From Pseudomonas pergaminensis (GTDB lineage: Bacteria; Pseudomonadota; Gammaproteobacteria; Pseudomonadales; Pseudomonadaceae), in contig NZ_CP078013.2 in the NCBI RefSeq assembly GCF_024112395.2, positions 2,976,001-3,040,000 of the forward strand: a DNA stretch of 64,000 nucleotides, given 5' to 3'. The stretch's first letter is position 1. Each line of letters opens with the position of its first letter. Of this stretch, positions 1-8,352 are shown piece by piece. Under the pieces are notes generated by a model that saw only the letters and a program-made list of their open reading frames with translations, had not been told where the DNA came from and did no database searches. The position numbers were made by a program, and so were the translations under genes.

Positions 1-206
1 AAGCGATCAACGTGCGCAACCAGTTCAAGGGCGTGATCAAGGAGATCCTACTGGGGGAAGTGGTGTCGGAAATCGACGTACAGACCGCGTCCGGCATCGT
101 TACTTCGGTGATCACCACCCGCTCGGTGCGTGACCTGGAATTGAAAGTGGGCAGTGAAGTGATTGCCTTTGTGAAGTCCACCGAAGTGTCCATCGCCAAG
201 CTGTGA
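1..206 (+). CDS. Molybdenum-pterin-binding (TOBE/Mop) protein, 3' part
   Basis: The reading frame is open from the first bases of the window (codons from position 3) and stops at 206, so the true start lies just outside. The visible ~68 residues form one Mop/TOBE domain: N-Q-F-K-G-V-I near the start, a central SEIDVQTASG strand, the VTSVITTRSV segment, and the VIAFVKSTEVSIAKL end typical of molybdopterin/molybdate-binding 'molbindin' proteins of about 70 residues. Such proteins bind molybdate or tungstate oxyanions as oligomers in the cytoplasm. A GTG at 12 could serve as a start, but it would remove the first strand (A-I-N-V), so I favour an upstream start. A REP hairpin follows the stop directly. 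Confidence 0.85.
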   Translation, partial: AINVRNQFKGVIKEILLGEVVSEIDVQTASGIVTSVITTRSVRDLELKVGSEVIAFVKSTEVSIAKL

Positions 207-218
207 ACCCAATCCCAA

Positions 219-307
219 TGTGGGAGCGGGCTTGCTCGCGAAAGCGCCATATCAGTGATGAATGTATCGACTGACACTCCGCATTCGCGAGCAAGCCCGC
301 TCCCACA
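219..307. repeat. REP doublet (inverted pair, REPIN-like)
   Basis: Two 24-bp arms, 219-242 and 284-307, are perfect reverse complements. Each begins or ends with the TGTGGGAGCGGGCTTGCTCG core common in P. fluorescens-group genomes. It lies between the stop of the Mop gene and the stop of the convergent HrpK-like gene, and would also fold as a strong transcript-ending hairpin. Confidence 0.9.
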
Positions 308-324
308 TTTTGCTTTGCGTACAC

Positions 325-3300
325 TCAGGCGATTTTCGGGCCTGAACCGCCGGGTGGATGGGGCTGCGGTCTTTCCGGCGGGGCATCGCTGGGCAGGTTC
401 TTGGGTTTCTCGTTCGGATCCTTGTAGTCCTTGTGCAAGCCCCCGTCCAGGCGATTGCTCGACGAGCCGCCTTTTTGCGGCGTTTCGTCAAAGTGTTCCC
501 ACTCCGATTGCTGGAAGCGGAAGATGCTGTCATCGGTCGGCGCGTCACGGCCACCGTAATGGTGGATCTCGTAGTGGGCGTATTCAACCTTGTCGGCCCA
601 GTTGTCCTGCAACAGACCGTCGCCCGCCAGGTCGCGGTACCAGTCGTTTTCCTTCTCGGTGGCCTTCTGCTTTTTGTTGTGGTCGACAAAGTAGCCGATG
701 ATCCCGCCCACCACCGCCAGCACCACGCCCACCAGGAACAACGGCCCGGTGAGTGCCGCCGCCGTGCCCGCGCCAAACAGCGCTGCCGCCCCCAGCACCC
801 CGGCAGAGGCGCCGAACGCGCCGCCGGCCACTTGCAGGCCACCGGCCGCCTGGGCTAAGGGGTCCTTGTCTTTCACGCCGCTCTTGATCGCCAGCGCACC
901 CAACACGATGTCGGCAAACCCCCCGGCAATGTCCGTGGCCGGGCCGAGCACCTTGATCACGGAACCGGCGATCTTCGCCGATTTGGACGCGCCCAGCTTG
1001 GCCGCACCCGCAGCAGCGAGGCCGTCATCCAGGTGCGTGGCCAAGCCTTCGGTGGCCTCAGTGACGGCCTTGTCGCCGTCGCCGAACAGCGTTGAGATGC
1101 CGTCATATTGGCTGTCCGGCACGGCGTCGAGCGCGGTGGCGATCTTGGATTTGACTTCAGACGGCAATTCACTGACGCGGAACTCGAAATTCGGCTCCTG
1201 CATGCCGGTCTTGCCCCAGATTTCCGGCAGGGTCTTGTCCAGCCCAAGGAAGTCCACCAGGCCGCCTTTGCCCAGGCTCTCGCCAATTTTGTCGCCCAGG
1301 CGCACGAAGTGGCTGGAGCCGCCGGCAAAACTCAGGAAGTCCTTGGCAATGGTCATGCGCTGGGCTGGCGTTTCACCGAGCTTGCCGCCTTTGCCGACCA
1401 GCTGGTAAATCCCGGAAAACAGGCTTACACCGGCACCCAGCGAGCCGAGGATGCCCTTGCTGTTGAGGGTGTTGAACACCTCGCCGAGCATGCCGCGATC
1501 CGCCACGGGGATGTAGGGTTTGCTCAATGCGGTTTTCAAGTCGGTTTCACTGATCACGCCGTTTTTCTTGTACACGTCGCCCAGCTCTTCAAGGGCCTTG
1601 GTGACGGCGGCGGATTTTTCCTTGCCTTGCAGGCCTTCGTTGAGGAATTTTTCCAGGGTTTCCTGCGTGCGACGCGGCAAGTCCAGGACGTTGCCCTTGA
1701 GCACGCCTTTGAGCAGGCCGAACAAGTCCTTGGTGGCCAACTCCTTGTTCTCGTCGGAGATCTTGCTCGGGTCCGCCAGGATCGCATTGAGGTCAGTGGT
1801 CAGGCCGTCGGCCTGGATATTCTGCGCCGCCTTGCTCGCCGCCTCCGGGTCGAACAGCTGCAAGGAGGTGAGGGTGTCGCTCAGGTCTTTCTGCGCCTCG
1901 TAGGTCTTGCCCTGGCTCTGCAGGTCCTTGAGGTACAGCACGTATTCCGGGTTGGAGGTGAGGTCCAGCAGCTTCTGCTTGATCTCGTCCTTGTTCGGCA
2001 GTTTGTTGAGCGCCTCGTCCATCTTCGACTTGTAGTCGGCCTGCACGGTAGGGTCGTTGAACAGTTCACCGATCTGCTTTTGCACGGCCTTGCCGTCGAT
2101 GATGTCGTGCATGTCGGCCGAGGTCAGCTCGGTCTGCTTGTCATCGAACTCACGCCAGGTGGTGTTGAACGGGCGCTTGGCTTCCTCGTAGCCGGTGATG
2201 CCATGGCCGTTCTGGTAGGCGGCTTGGGCTTCGAGGGCACGTACCAGCTTGGCCCGTGGGTCGTCCTTGGGTATCGAGCCGTCCTTCACGCCCGCACGGT
2301 AGGTGTCGATCAATTGGGTGGTGGCCAGTTCGCTGACGCTGAGGGTCGGCGACTTGTCATCCTTTTCATCGGCGTGCACGCCGGTGTCCATGTTCAGCAC
2401 ATCCAGCTCATCGGACTTGGGCAGGTTGTGCTTGGCGCGGGTGTCGTCCACCGAACTGGCGCTGGAAGCTTCCCACTTGGCGGCCACATCGTCGTAGAGC
2501 TGCGGGCTGAGTTCCTTGGAGACGATCACCTTGCCTTCGCTGGTTTCGTAGCGGATCAGGCCATCGCCCAGCTCATCCGGGGAGCCGAAGGTGATGTCGG
2601 TGTTCTTCAGGAAGTCGTTCGGCCCGGCCAGCTTGTAGCCTTCGCTCTCGCTGGTGTGGATTTTTGCCCAGGTCTCGTTGGCGGTGGCGACGCTTTTGAA
2701 CAGCTCGGGGCTGACGTCGGACGACACCACCACCTTGGTGCCGTCATGCAGCTCGTAGGTGAGGATGTGGTCTTTCTGGTCGTTGTTCCAACTGAAGTTC
2801 TTGTAGTCGTTCAGGCCCGGCACCGGGGTGTTGGCATCCGCCAGCACCGCGCCGTTATTGAGTTCGCCTTCCACCATGGCTTTCTTGCCGGGGTCGGTAT
2901 AGACCGCGTGCAGGCCCGCCAGGTAGTCGAATAGCTTGGGGTTGTCATCGCGGGCCACGACCATCTTCTGGCCGTTGCTTTCAAAGCGGATCAAGCCTGG
3001 GCCGACTTCATCGACAGGGCCAACGGCGGTGCCGCCGTAGGGTGGCCACACCTCATTGTCACTGGCGCGCTTGTAGCCGGCGTCTTCACTGGTCGCCAGG
3101 CCGGTGAAGCTTTCATAGGCTTCCTTGGCCTTCTGGAACGCCTCGGGGTTGTCGCGCTGGCTGATAACGACCTTGGTGCCGTCCTGGGTTTCGTAGCGGA
3201 TCACGCCCGGGCCGGTTTCATCCGGTGGGCCGAGGGATTTGTAATCGGCGAGTTTCGCCGGCGCGCTGCCGTCGGCACCGAGGCTCTGGTAGCCAGCGTT

Positions 3301-3675
3301 CTGGCTGGCGACCACGCCGGAGAGCGACTTGAAGTCCTGGCTGACCTGCTTGAACAGCTCGGGGCTGTCGTGCTCGCTGACGATGACTTTCTTGCCGTCC
3401 TGGGTCTCATAGCGAATCAACCCGGAGCCGACCTCATCGGGTGGGCCGATGGCCTTGTAGTCAGCCAGGGCCGGCGGTGGAGTCGCATCCTTGGCGGCCA
3501 GCTCATAGCCGTCCTTTTTGCTCGCATCCAGCCCGGACGGTGTCTTGTCGTGGGCCTCGACCTTCTTGTTATTGGCGCTGTTCTTGAGCAGCACGTGAAA
3601 CGGCGCGCCGGACTTGGGTGGCGTGCGGGGAAGGGCTTTGGGGTCGGACGAGCGATCGAGGGGCTGGGTCGTCAT
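325..3675 (-). CDS. HrpK-like large protein with five N-terminal tandem repeats
   Basis: Predicted 1116-residue acidic protein. Start at 3675 was chosen because AGGAG lies 9 nt upstream; the longer frame to 3894 lacks a site. Residues 56-410 hold five ~72-residue repeats (starting about 56, 128, 200, 272, 346) with the pattern GY..L-[linker]-G-P-x-D-E-x-G-x-G-L-I-R-Y-E-T-x-[DE]-G-x-K-V-[IV]-[VI]-S-x-x-x-[SN]-P-E-L-F. Residues ~440-880 are predicted helical. Residues ~900-997 are Gly/Ala-rich and hydrophobic, likely membrane-inserting, followed by a charged Pro-rich tail. The helical/hydrophobic portion recalls HrpK-type type III translocator or effector proteins, an assignment from memory and not certain. 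No signal peptide, hrp box or type III apparatus gene is visible. It is divergent from the toxin-like gene at 3850, 174 bp away. Confidence 0.55.
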   Translation of the reverse strand: MTTQPLDRSSDPKALPRTPPKSGAPFHVLLKNSANNKKVEAHDKTPSGLDASKKDGYELAAKDATPPPALADYKAIGPPDEVGSGLIRYETQDGKKVIVSEHDSPELFKQVSQDFKSLSGVVASQNAGYQSLGADGSAPAKLADYKSLGPPDETGPGVIRYETQDGTKVVISQRDNPEAFQKAKEAYESFTGLATSEDAGYKRASDNEVWPPYGGTAVGPVDEVGPGLIRFESNGQKMVVARDDNPKLFDYLAGLHAVYTDPGKKAMVEGELNNGAVLADANTPVPGLNDYKNFSWNNDQKDHILTYELHDGTKVVVSSDVSPELFKSVATANETWAKIHTSESEGYKLAGPNDFLKNTDITFGSPDELGDGLIRYETSEGKVIVSKELSPQLYDDVAAKWEASSASSVDDTRAKHNLPKSDELDVLNMDTGVHADEKDDKSPTLSVSELATTQLIDTYRAGVKDGSIPKDDPRAKLVRALEAQAAYQNGHGITGYEEAKRPFNTTWREFDDKQTELTSADMHDIIDGKAVQKQIGELFNDPTVQADYKSKMDEALNKLPNKDEIKQKLLDLTSNPEYVLYLKDLQSQGKTYEAQKDLSDTLTSLQLFDPEAASKAAQNIQADGLTTDLNAILADPSKISDENKELATKDLFGLLKGVLKGNVLDLPRRTQETLEKFLNEGLQGKEKSAAVTKALEELGDVYKKNGVISETDLKTALSKPYIPVADRGMLGEVFNTLNSKGILGSLGAGVSLFSGIYQLVGKGGKLGETPAQRMTIAKDFLSFAGGSSHFVRLGDKIGESLGKGGLVDFLGLDKTLPEIWGKTGMQEPNFEFRVSELPSEVKSKIATALDAVPDSQYDGISTLFGDGDKAVTEATEGLATHLDDGLAAAGAAKLGASKSAKIAGSVIKVLGPATDIAGGFADIVLGALAIKSGVKDKDPLAQAAGGLQVAGGAFGASAGVLGAAALFGAGTAAALTGPLFLVGVVLAVVGGIIGYFVDHNKKQKATEKENDWYRDLAGDGLLQDNWADKVEYAHYEIHHYGGRDAPTDDSIFRFQQSEWEHFDETPQKGGSSSNRLDGGLHKDYKDPNEKPKNLPSDAPPERPQPHPPGGSGPKIA

Positions 3676-3849
3676 GCCATGGAACTCCTGCTGTTGCCGA
3701 TTGCGGCGGTCGGCAAAAACAGTAACAGCAGGGGTTCGGCGCTCGTTGCGAAAAGTTGTGAATTGAGTCTGCCGGCGACATAAATGTACACACCACTGTA
3801 AGGCGTGAGCGGAAAACTCTGATGGGCGCAATGTTGCCAGGTCGATAGG

Positions 3850-6800
3850 TTGGCCAGCGTCAGGAACATTTACTACAGGGATGGCAAACCTCATAACACG
3901 ACCGTGAGACTTACCGTGCGAATACCATCCTCCATCGCCTTGCCGACTACTCAGCCTGCCAATCTGCCTGATAGTGACGTTCCCCGCGCCCTATACAAAG
4001 AAACACCCGACCACAGTCGCATGCGCCGGGATGTGTCGGGTGCTTCCAGGGATGATCGACATACCCACGCCAACGGCATTCCGGATGCGGATGTTCCCGA
4101 ATTGTTTCAAGCAAAAGTTACATTCGCTAAACATGAGTTCACCCGTGCTGAATACTCGCGAGGTTATAACGCGCCTGCTTCAGTGGCATTGCCGGGTTAT
4201 TCCAGAGCAATGAGCGATGTGGCGCTCATGAGGCTTGCGGTGGATAACACACTAAGCCCGGAGCAAATGGGCGCGTTGCAGCGCTTGGCTGAACAGCGGG
4301 TTATCAACCGTACTCAAAGCCTGTTGAGTACCTTCACGAAGGTAATCTCAACCCATGGAGTAAAGGTCACTCCTGCGCCACAAAGTTACTATCTGTCCAT
4401 GGTCAACCAGCTAGCGGAAGGAGAGTGTGCCGGGTTTTCACATTTATTTTCCCTGGCGGTGGCAGAAGGGAAACACGAGACTTTTCTGAGTAACCTCTAC
4501 TACGCGGTTGCCAATCCGGATACACCGGAGTCCCAGGCGTTTTTCCAGAGAATTACCGAGGTACAGGCCCGTGTAAAAAATCGTGGGATTGCGCATGATC
4601 CCGCCACCGTGAAGGTTGCGCCCTACACAGATATCGCCCCCCAGTTGCTCAATTCTCCTGCCACAAAAACGCTCTTGATCAGCAGTGAGGGCCATCGTCT
4701 GACCGCTGGCGTTATCGTTGACCCAAAGGGGGGGCGGACGTATTACTTCAGTGATCCTAATACGGGTTTTACTGAGTCGGTGTCTGAGCAACTGTTTAAA
4801 AATGTACTGGCGAAGATATTTACCGACCCCGCTCTGAAACATTTCATTCAACCCTTGAAAGGCTTCCCGGGTGAGCCGAAATATCTTATCAGTGTGTTTA
4901 ATCGTGATTACATTCCGCAGATATCCGGCGCATCCAATGATATCAAGTTCATGTACGACCGTCCTTTGAGTGGGCTGGACACTGTCAACGTGCTCAATGC
5001 TTCAAGGTTGCCGACGTTAGAAGACGCCCATCTTCAGACTCATATCCCCGAAAAGACCGCAATGGAAGATTATGACCGGGTGGTAGTGGGGCTGGAAAAA
5101 ATGCAGGCCAGCAAAGGTATGCCGCAGTATCACCAGGCAATGAGCGTGCTGGAATTGATCAAACTATTCATCGCCAGTCACCCAACGTCAAAACTCATAC
5201 CGGTCATGGAAGCACTGGCGCAGCGCCTGACAAATGCGATCAATGACGCGGCTGCACCCGTTGAGTACCCCTACGTCTTTGAGCGGATGGAAAAAGACCG
5301 TGCCTGGTTGGCTGAGGATAAAGTCGGTCAGCCGACGCATTTTCAAAGTGAAACTATTCAGGGTAAGACCGTTGATATAAAGAGCAATGGTGGTGGGGAC
5401 CCAGACAGGGCTGCACGGGTGAGAGATGCCGTGGACGAGGCGTTGAAGAAACTCTCGCAGAAGGCCCCGGCCACAGCGCAGGCTATCGGGAACAAAGTCA
5501 GGGTGATTATTGCCAACCCTCGCGACCAACCGCAAACACGGCTGTACTTTAATACCCCGCCGACGTTGATCATCGGTGATGATTTTTTTGCGCCAGCCTC
5601 TGCAAATGACGCCACGGTTGCTGATCGAATTGGCCAGCAAGGCCAGGTTCAAGCCAGACAAGCTGCGCTGATCGCGGGAAAGCTGGGGATGTTGGACTAT
5701 TACAAAGCAGACTCCCAAGGATTCCTTGAGGTGGTTAACAACAAGGAACCCTTTCGCGACGGCGGCGACAAAGTCAGCGCACGCGCAACCAGAAGTCCAG
5801 GAGATTTTATCGAGGAGTCTTTCACTGCGCGCTTATACGATGGAAAGCTCGATGTCGAAACCGATGCCGCACTCAACAGGCTTTTCGCTCCAGCAGGTAA
5901 CGCCCCACCCCCCGCCACCACGCAGCCACCGAGCGAGCCGAATCTGCCGGTCGAAACGGGCACATCACCGACCATAGCGGTGGGGGCGATTGACGAGTCT
6001 GAAGTAAAACGCCTGCAAGCACTTGATGACGCCCGCGCCCCCTTGCGAATCGGGGAAATGAGCGTCAGTCGGGTCGAACTCTACAAAATGGGCGTGCACC
6101 TCAAGGGCAAGGCACTTATAGACACAGTGCCCACGGATGCCCAGGGAAGTATCAGCGGCGACGTGGAGATCGACTACAACCGTCTCCTGACTTTTTTGAA
6201 ATCTTCATCGACTGAGGTCGGGGCGCGCGCGACACAGATCATCAGTGCAATTGCGGCCCAACGCAGTCCCGTCGCTGGGCCTTTGGCGACCCGCGGCGAC
6301 GGCAGTCTTGTCCCTGAGTCGTTCCAGAAGTCTCTGCGTGACACATCACAACAGGCTGCTGCGATGCGTGAATTGGAGCGCGGCGGTAAACCGCTGCCTG
6401 CAGATTTTTTCTCCACGGCACAAACGTCCAGTACTCCGGGGGGTAAAACCAAAGTCGCTGGCCTCGGCTTCCAGGCGTTCAGCACATTTCAGGGGCTGCG
6501 CAGTTCCATAGAGAGTTTCCAACGCGGCGATACGACGGCGGGGGGCATCGCCGTGAGCGCTGTAGCGTCTGACTATGTCGGGATGGGGGTGGAGGTTGGC
6601 CTCAACAAAATGGCGCAGTCTGCAGTCACAAAGATGACGCCGACGATAATGGGCTTTCAGTCCTCCACTATAGGCAAGATGATTGGAAAGGTCGCGGGTA
6701 TTGCCGGCACCGCTATCAGTGTTCCTTTTGATATCTACAATGCCGTCGAATCGTTTAAGAAAGCGGCTGGCAGTAACGGTAAAGAAGCACAGGATCACTA

Positions 6801-8292
6801 TGTCAACGGCGCACTCGCGGTCACCAATGCGGTGACTTCGATAGGCTTGGGCGCCGCATTTCTGGCCGGCGCCAGTGCTGCCGGGCCGGCGGGGCTTGCA
6901 GCGGCGGCAATATTGATGAGCGTGCAAGCGATTTACTCGGCCGTGCGGAGTGTGGAGGACATCAATGAGTACACGCCGTTGCCCGGTTCGAAAAAGTTCG
7001 AAGTCGGCCTAAAGGCATTCCTGGGGTTTGCCCCGGAATTTGATGTCGTAAAGCCTTATCTGGAAGCGAAATATGCCAAGGAGTACGACACGCAGAAGAG
7101 GGAATACCATCAAGCATTCTTGGACGGCCCGAGCAAAGACCATTTTGAACGTGTTGTATTTGGCTCTGCAGACGTAGTCGTTACGCAAGTGCCGGGGAAG
7201 GTGGGCTTGACAGGCCAGCACTGGTGGGCGCCGATCACCTATTTGCTGAACCTGATCAAAGTGGATGGGAAGGTCCCGTCCGTCAGCATCAAGGGTGGCA
7301 ATGATCGTATTAATGCACCTGCCGATTCCTGGAACGGCATGTCGATCAAGCCTGTGGAAGGTGCACAGGGGTCAGGAAAGGCCACGCTTTGGGACTTGGG
7401 CGATGGCGATGACGAGGTGGCAGGAATATTCAGAAAACCCAACTACTTTTTGTTGGGGGGAGGGAAAAAACTGATCAGTGGGGGAGAGGTTGATGATACG
7501 TTTCTCTTCAACGCTGATGCCCGTCAGACCCGACAGCAAGCAGAGCAGGTCTGGGCTACCCAGAACAATAAAGGTTTCAGTAAAAAAGCCACTGAGCTCT
7601 GGGGCGGCGGGGGCCGTAACACATTGGTATTTTCCGGCAGTTTGAGTACCACTTACACCGAAGGCAACGACACTAAAACTGCCAGCTACTCAGGGCATGT
7701 CATTGACTTCAAGACCGGAATGATTTCAGTCAGTACGCCAGACTCGAAAACAGAAGGTACTTCTCCCATCGCCTATTTTCATGATTTTTCAAATGCCGCC
7801 ACGGTTGAAAATGGCGAAAGTTATATCGTGGGCGATGACCATAGCAATCTGTTTACCCTGAACGGCAAGAAAGACGTGGTTCTGACCGGCAAGGGCTCCA
7901 ACGTTGTCGTGATCAATGGCGGCGCTACCGTTGTCGGAGAGGGTGGCCCCAATACCTACATCGTCAATAAAGGCGATAAGGGGGTGACCATCAAGGACCC
8001 GAACAACAGTATCATCAGGCTTGACTACAGCGCGGCACAGGTGTCGGGGTGGCGCGTTTCCCCCTCGGGGGACCTGACTGTAAATTTGAAGGGGGATGAA
8101 CCTGGAAGCGAACGTCAACTGCTGATCCAGAATGCTTTCTCCAACGATTCAACGAGTGACAAGGCACGGTTGGCATTTATCACCAATGACGGTGTGATGA
8201 TGGCAATCAACGCGCCACGCCAGCCGGGTTCAGGCACACGTGTTGCGCAGGTCAGCAGTGTTAAAGTCGAAGGTCCCAAGTCCCAAGCCTGA
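3850..8292 (+). CDS. Toxin-like protein: YopT-type protease + TcdA/TcdB pore region + degenerate RTX beta-roll
   Basis: Frame of up to 1480 residues; numbering from the TTG at 3850. Residues ~170-350 contain G-E-C193-A-G-F-S, E-G-H282-R and Y-F-S-D302-P-N-T-G, the Cys/His/Asp order and context of C58 (YopT-type) cysteine proteases. Residues ~500-680 are unassigned; a Pro-rich linker lies near 683-700. Residues ~870-1110 hold long Gly/Ala hydrophobic helices with the layout of the TcdA/TcdB pore-forming/translocation domain. Residues ~1145-1400 contain Gly/Asp motifs (LGDGDDEVAG, LLGGGKKLISGG, WGGGGRNTLVFSG) like degenerate haemolysin-type repeats. Family knowledge suggests a protein delivered into eukaryotic cells, possibly insects or protists; that is inference. 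The start is uncertain (TTG 3850, GTG 3904, ATG 4021). Base composition is locally AT-rich. No secretion genes flank it. Confidence 0.7.
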   Translation: MASVRNIYYRDGKPHNTTVRLTVRIPSSIALPTTQPANLPDSDVPRALYKETPDHSRMRRDVSGASRDDRHTHANGIPDADVPELFQAKVTFAKHEFTRAEYSRGYNAPASVALPGYSRAMSDVALMRLAVDNTLSPEQMGALQRLAEQRVINRTQSLLSTFTKVISTHGVKVTPAPQSYYLSMVNQLAEGECAGFSHLFSLAVAEGKHETFLSNLYYAVANPDTPESQAFFQRITEVQARVKNRGIAHDPATVKVAPYTDIAPQLLNSPATKTLLISSEGHRLTAGVIVDPKGGRTYYFSDPNTGFTESVSEQLFKNVLAKIFTDPALKHFIQPLKGFPGEPKYLISVFNRDYIPQISGASNDIKFMYDRPLSGLDTVNVLNASRLPTLEDAHLQTHIPEKTAMEDYDRVVVGLEKMQASKGMPQYHQAMSVLELIKLFIASHPTSKLIPVMEALAQRLTNAINDAAAPVEYPYVFERMEKDRAWLAEDKVGQPTHFQSETIQGKTVDIKSNGGGDPDRAARVRDAVDEALKKLSQKAPATAQAIGNKVRVIIANPRDQPQTRLYFNTPPTLIIGDDFFAPASANDATVADRIGQQGQVQARQAALIAGKLGMLDYYKADSQGFLEVVNNKEPFRDGGDKVSARATRSPGDFIEESFTARLYDGKLDVETDAALNRLFAPAGNAPPPATTQPPSEPNLPVETGTSPTIAVGAIDESEVKRLQALDDARAPLRIGEMSVSRVELYKMGVHLKGKALIDTVPTDAQGSISGDVEIDYNRLLTFLKSSSTEVGARATQIISAIAAQRSPVAGPLATRGDGSLVPESFQKSLRDTSQQAAAMRELERGGKPLPADFFSTAQTSSTPGGKTKVAGLGFQAFSTFQGLRSSIESFQRGDTTAGGIAVSAVASDYVGMGVEVGLNKMAQSAVTKMTPTIMGFQSSTIGKMIGKVAGIAGTAISVPFDIYNAVESFKKAAGSNGKEAQDHYVNGALAVTNAVTSIGLGAAFLAGASAAGPAGLAAAAILMSVQAIYSAVRSVEDINEYTPLPGSKKFEVGLKAFLGFAPEFDVVKPYLEAKYAKEYDTQKREYHQAFLDGPSKDHFERVVFGSADVVVTQVPGKVGLTGQHWWAPITYLLNLIKVDGKVPSVSIKGGNDRINAPADSWNGMSIKPVEGAQGSGKATLWDLGDGDDEVAGIFRKPNYFLLGGGKKLISGGEVDDTFLFNADARQTRQQAEQVWATQNNKGFSKKATELWGGGGRNTLVFSGSLSTTYTEGNDTKTASYSGHVIDFKTGMISVSTPDSKTEGTSPIAYFHDFSNAATVENGESYIVGDDHSNLFTLNGKKDVVLTGKGSNVVVINGGATVVGEGGPNTYIVNKGDKGVTIKDPNNSIIRLDYSAAQVSGWRVSPSGDLTVNLKGDEPGSERQLLIQNAFSNDSTSDKARLAFITNDGVMMAINAPRQPGSGTRVAQVSSVKVEGPKSQA

Positions 8293-8318
8293 GTCACCAG
8301 ATAGTAGCAACAGCCTGG

Positions 8319-8351
8319 ATTGACTGGCACCGGGACACAGTGCCAGTCAAT
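8319..8351. terminator. Bidirectional hairpin between convergent genes
   Basis: Perfect 12-bp inverted repeat, ATTGACTGGCAC at 8319-8330 and GTGCCAGTCAAT at 8340-8351, with a 9-nt loop. It sits between the toxin-like gene stop (8292) and the stop of the opposing aminotransferase gene (8353). There is an AT flank on each side but no long T run, so it may work in both directions. Confidence 0.7.
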
Positions 8352-8352
8352 T

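Noticed and set aside
1108..2934. A 608-residue open frame antisense to the HrpK-like gene
   Set aside because: A GC-rich shadow frame. The minus-strand gene has the ribosome-binding site, the tandem repeats and natural composition.
3676..3849. HrpL-type promoter (hrp box) in the divergent gap
   Set aside because: No GGAACC-N15/16-CCACNNA match was found on either strand, so a type III regulon link is not supported.
3850..8292. TcdA/TcdB-like glucosyltransferase or autoprocessing cysteine protease domain
   Set aside because: No DXD-type glycosyltransferase motif or CPD signature could be recognised; only the C58-type triad is visible.
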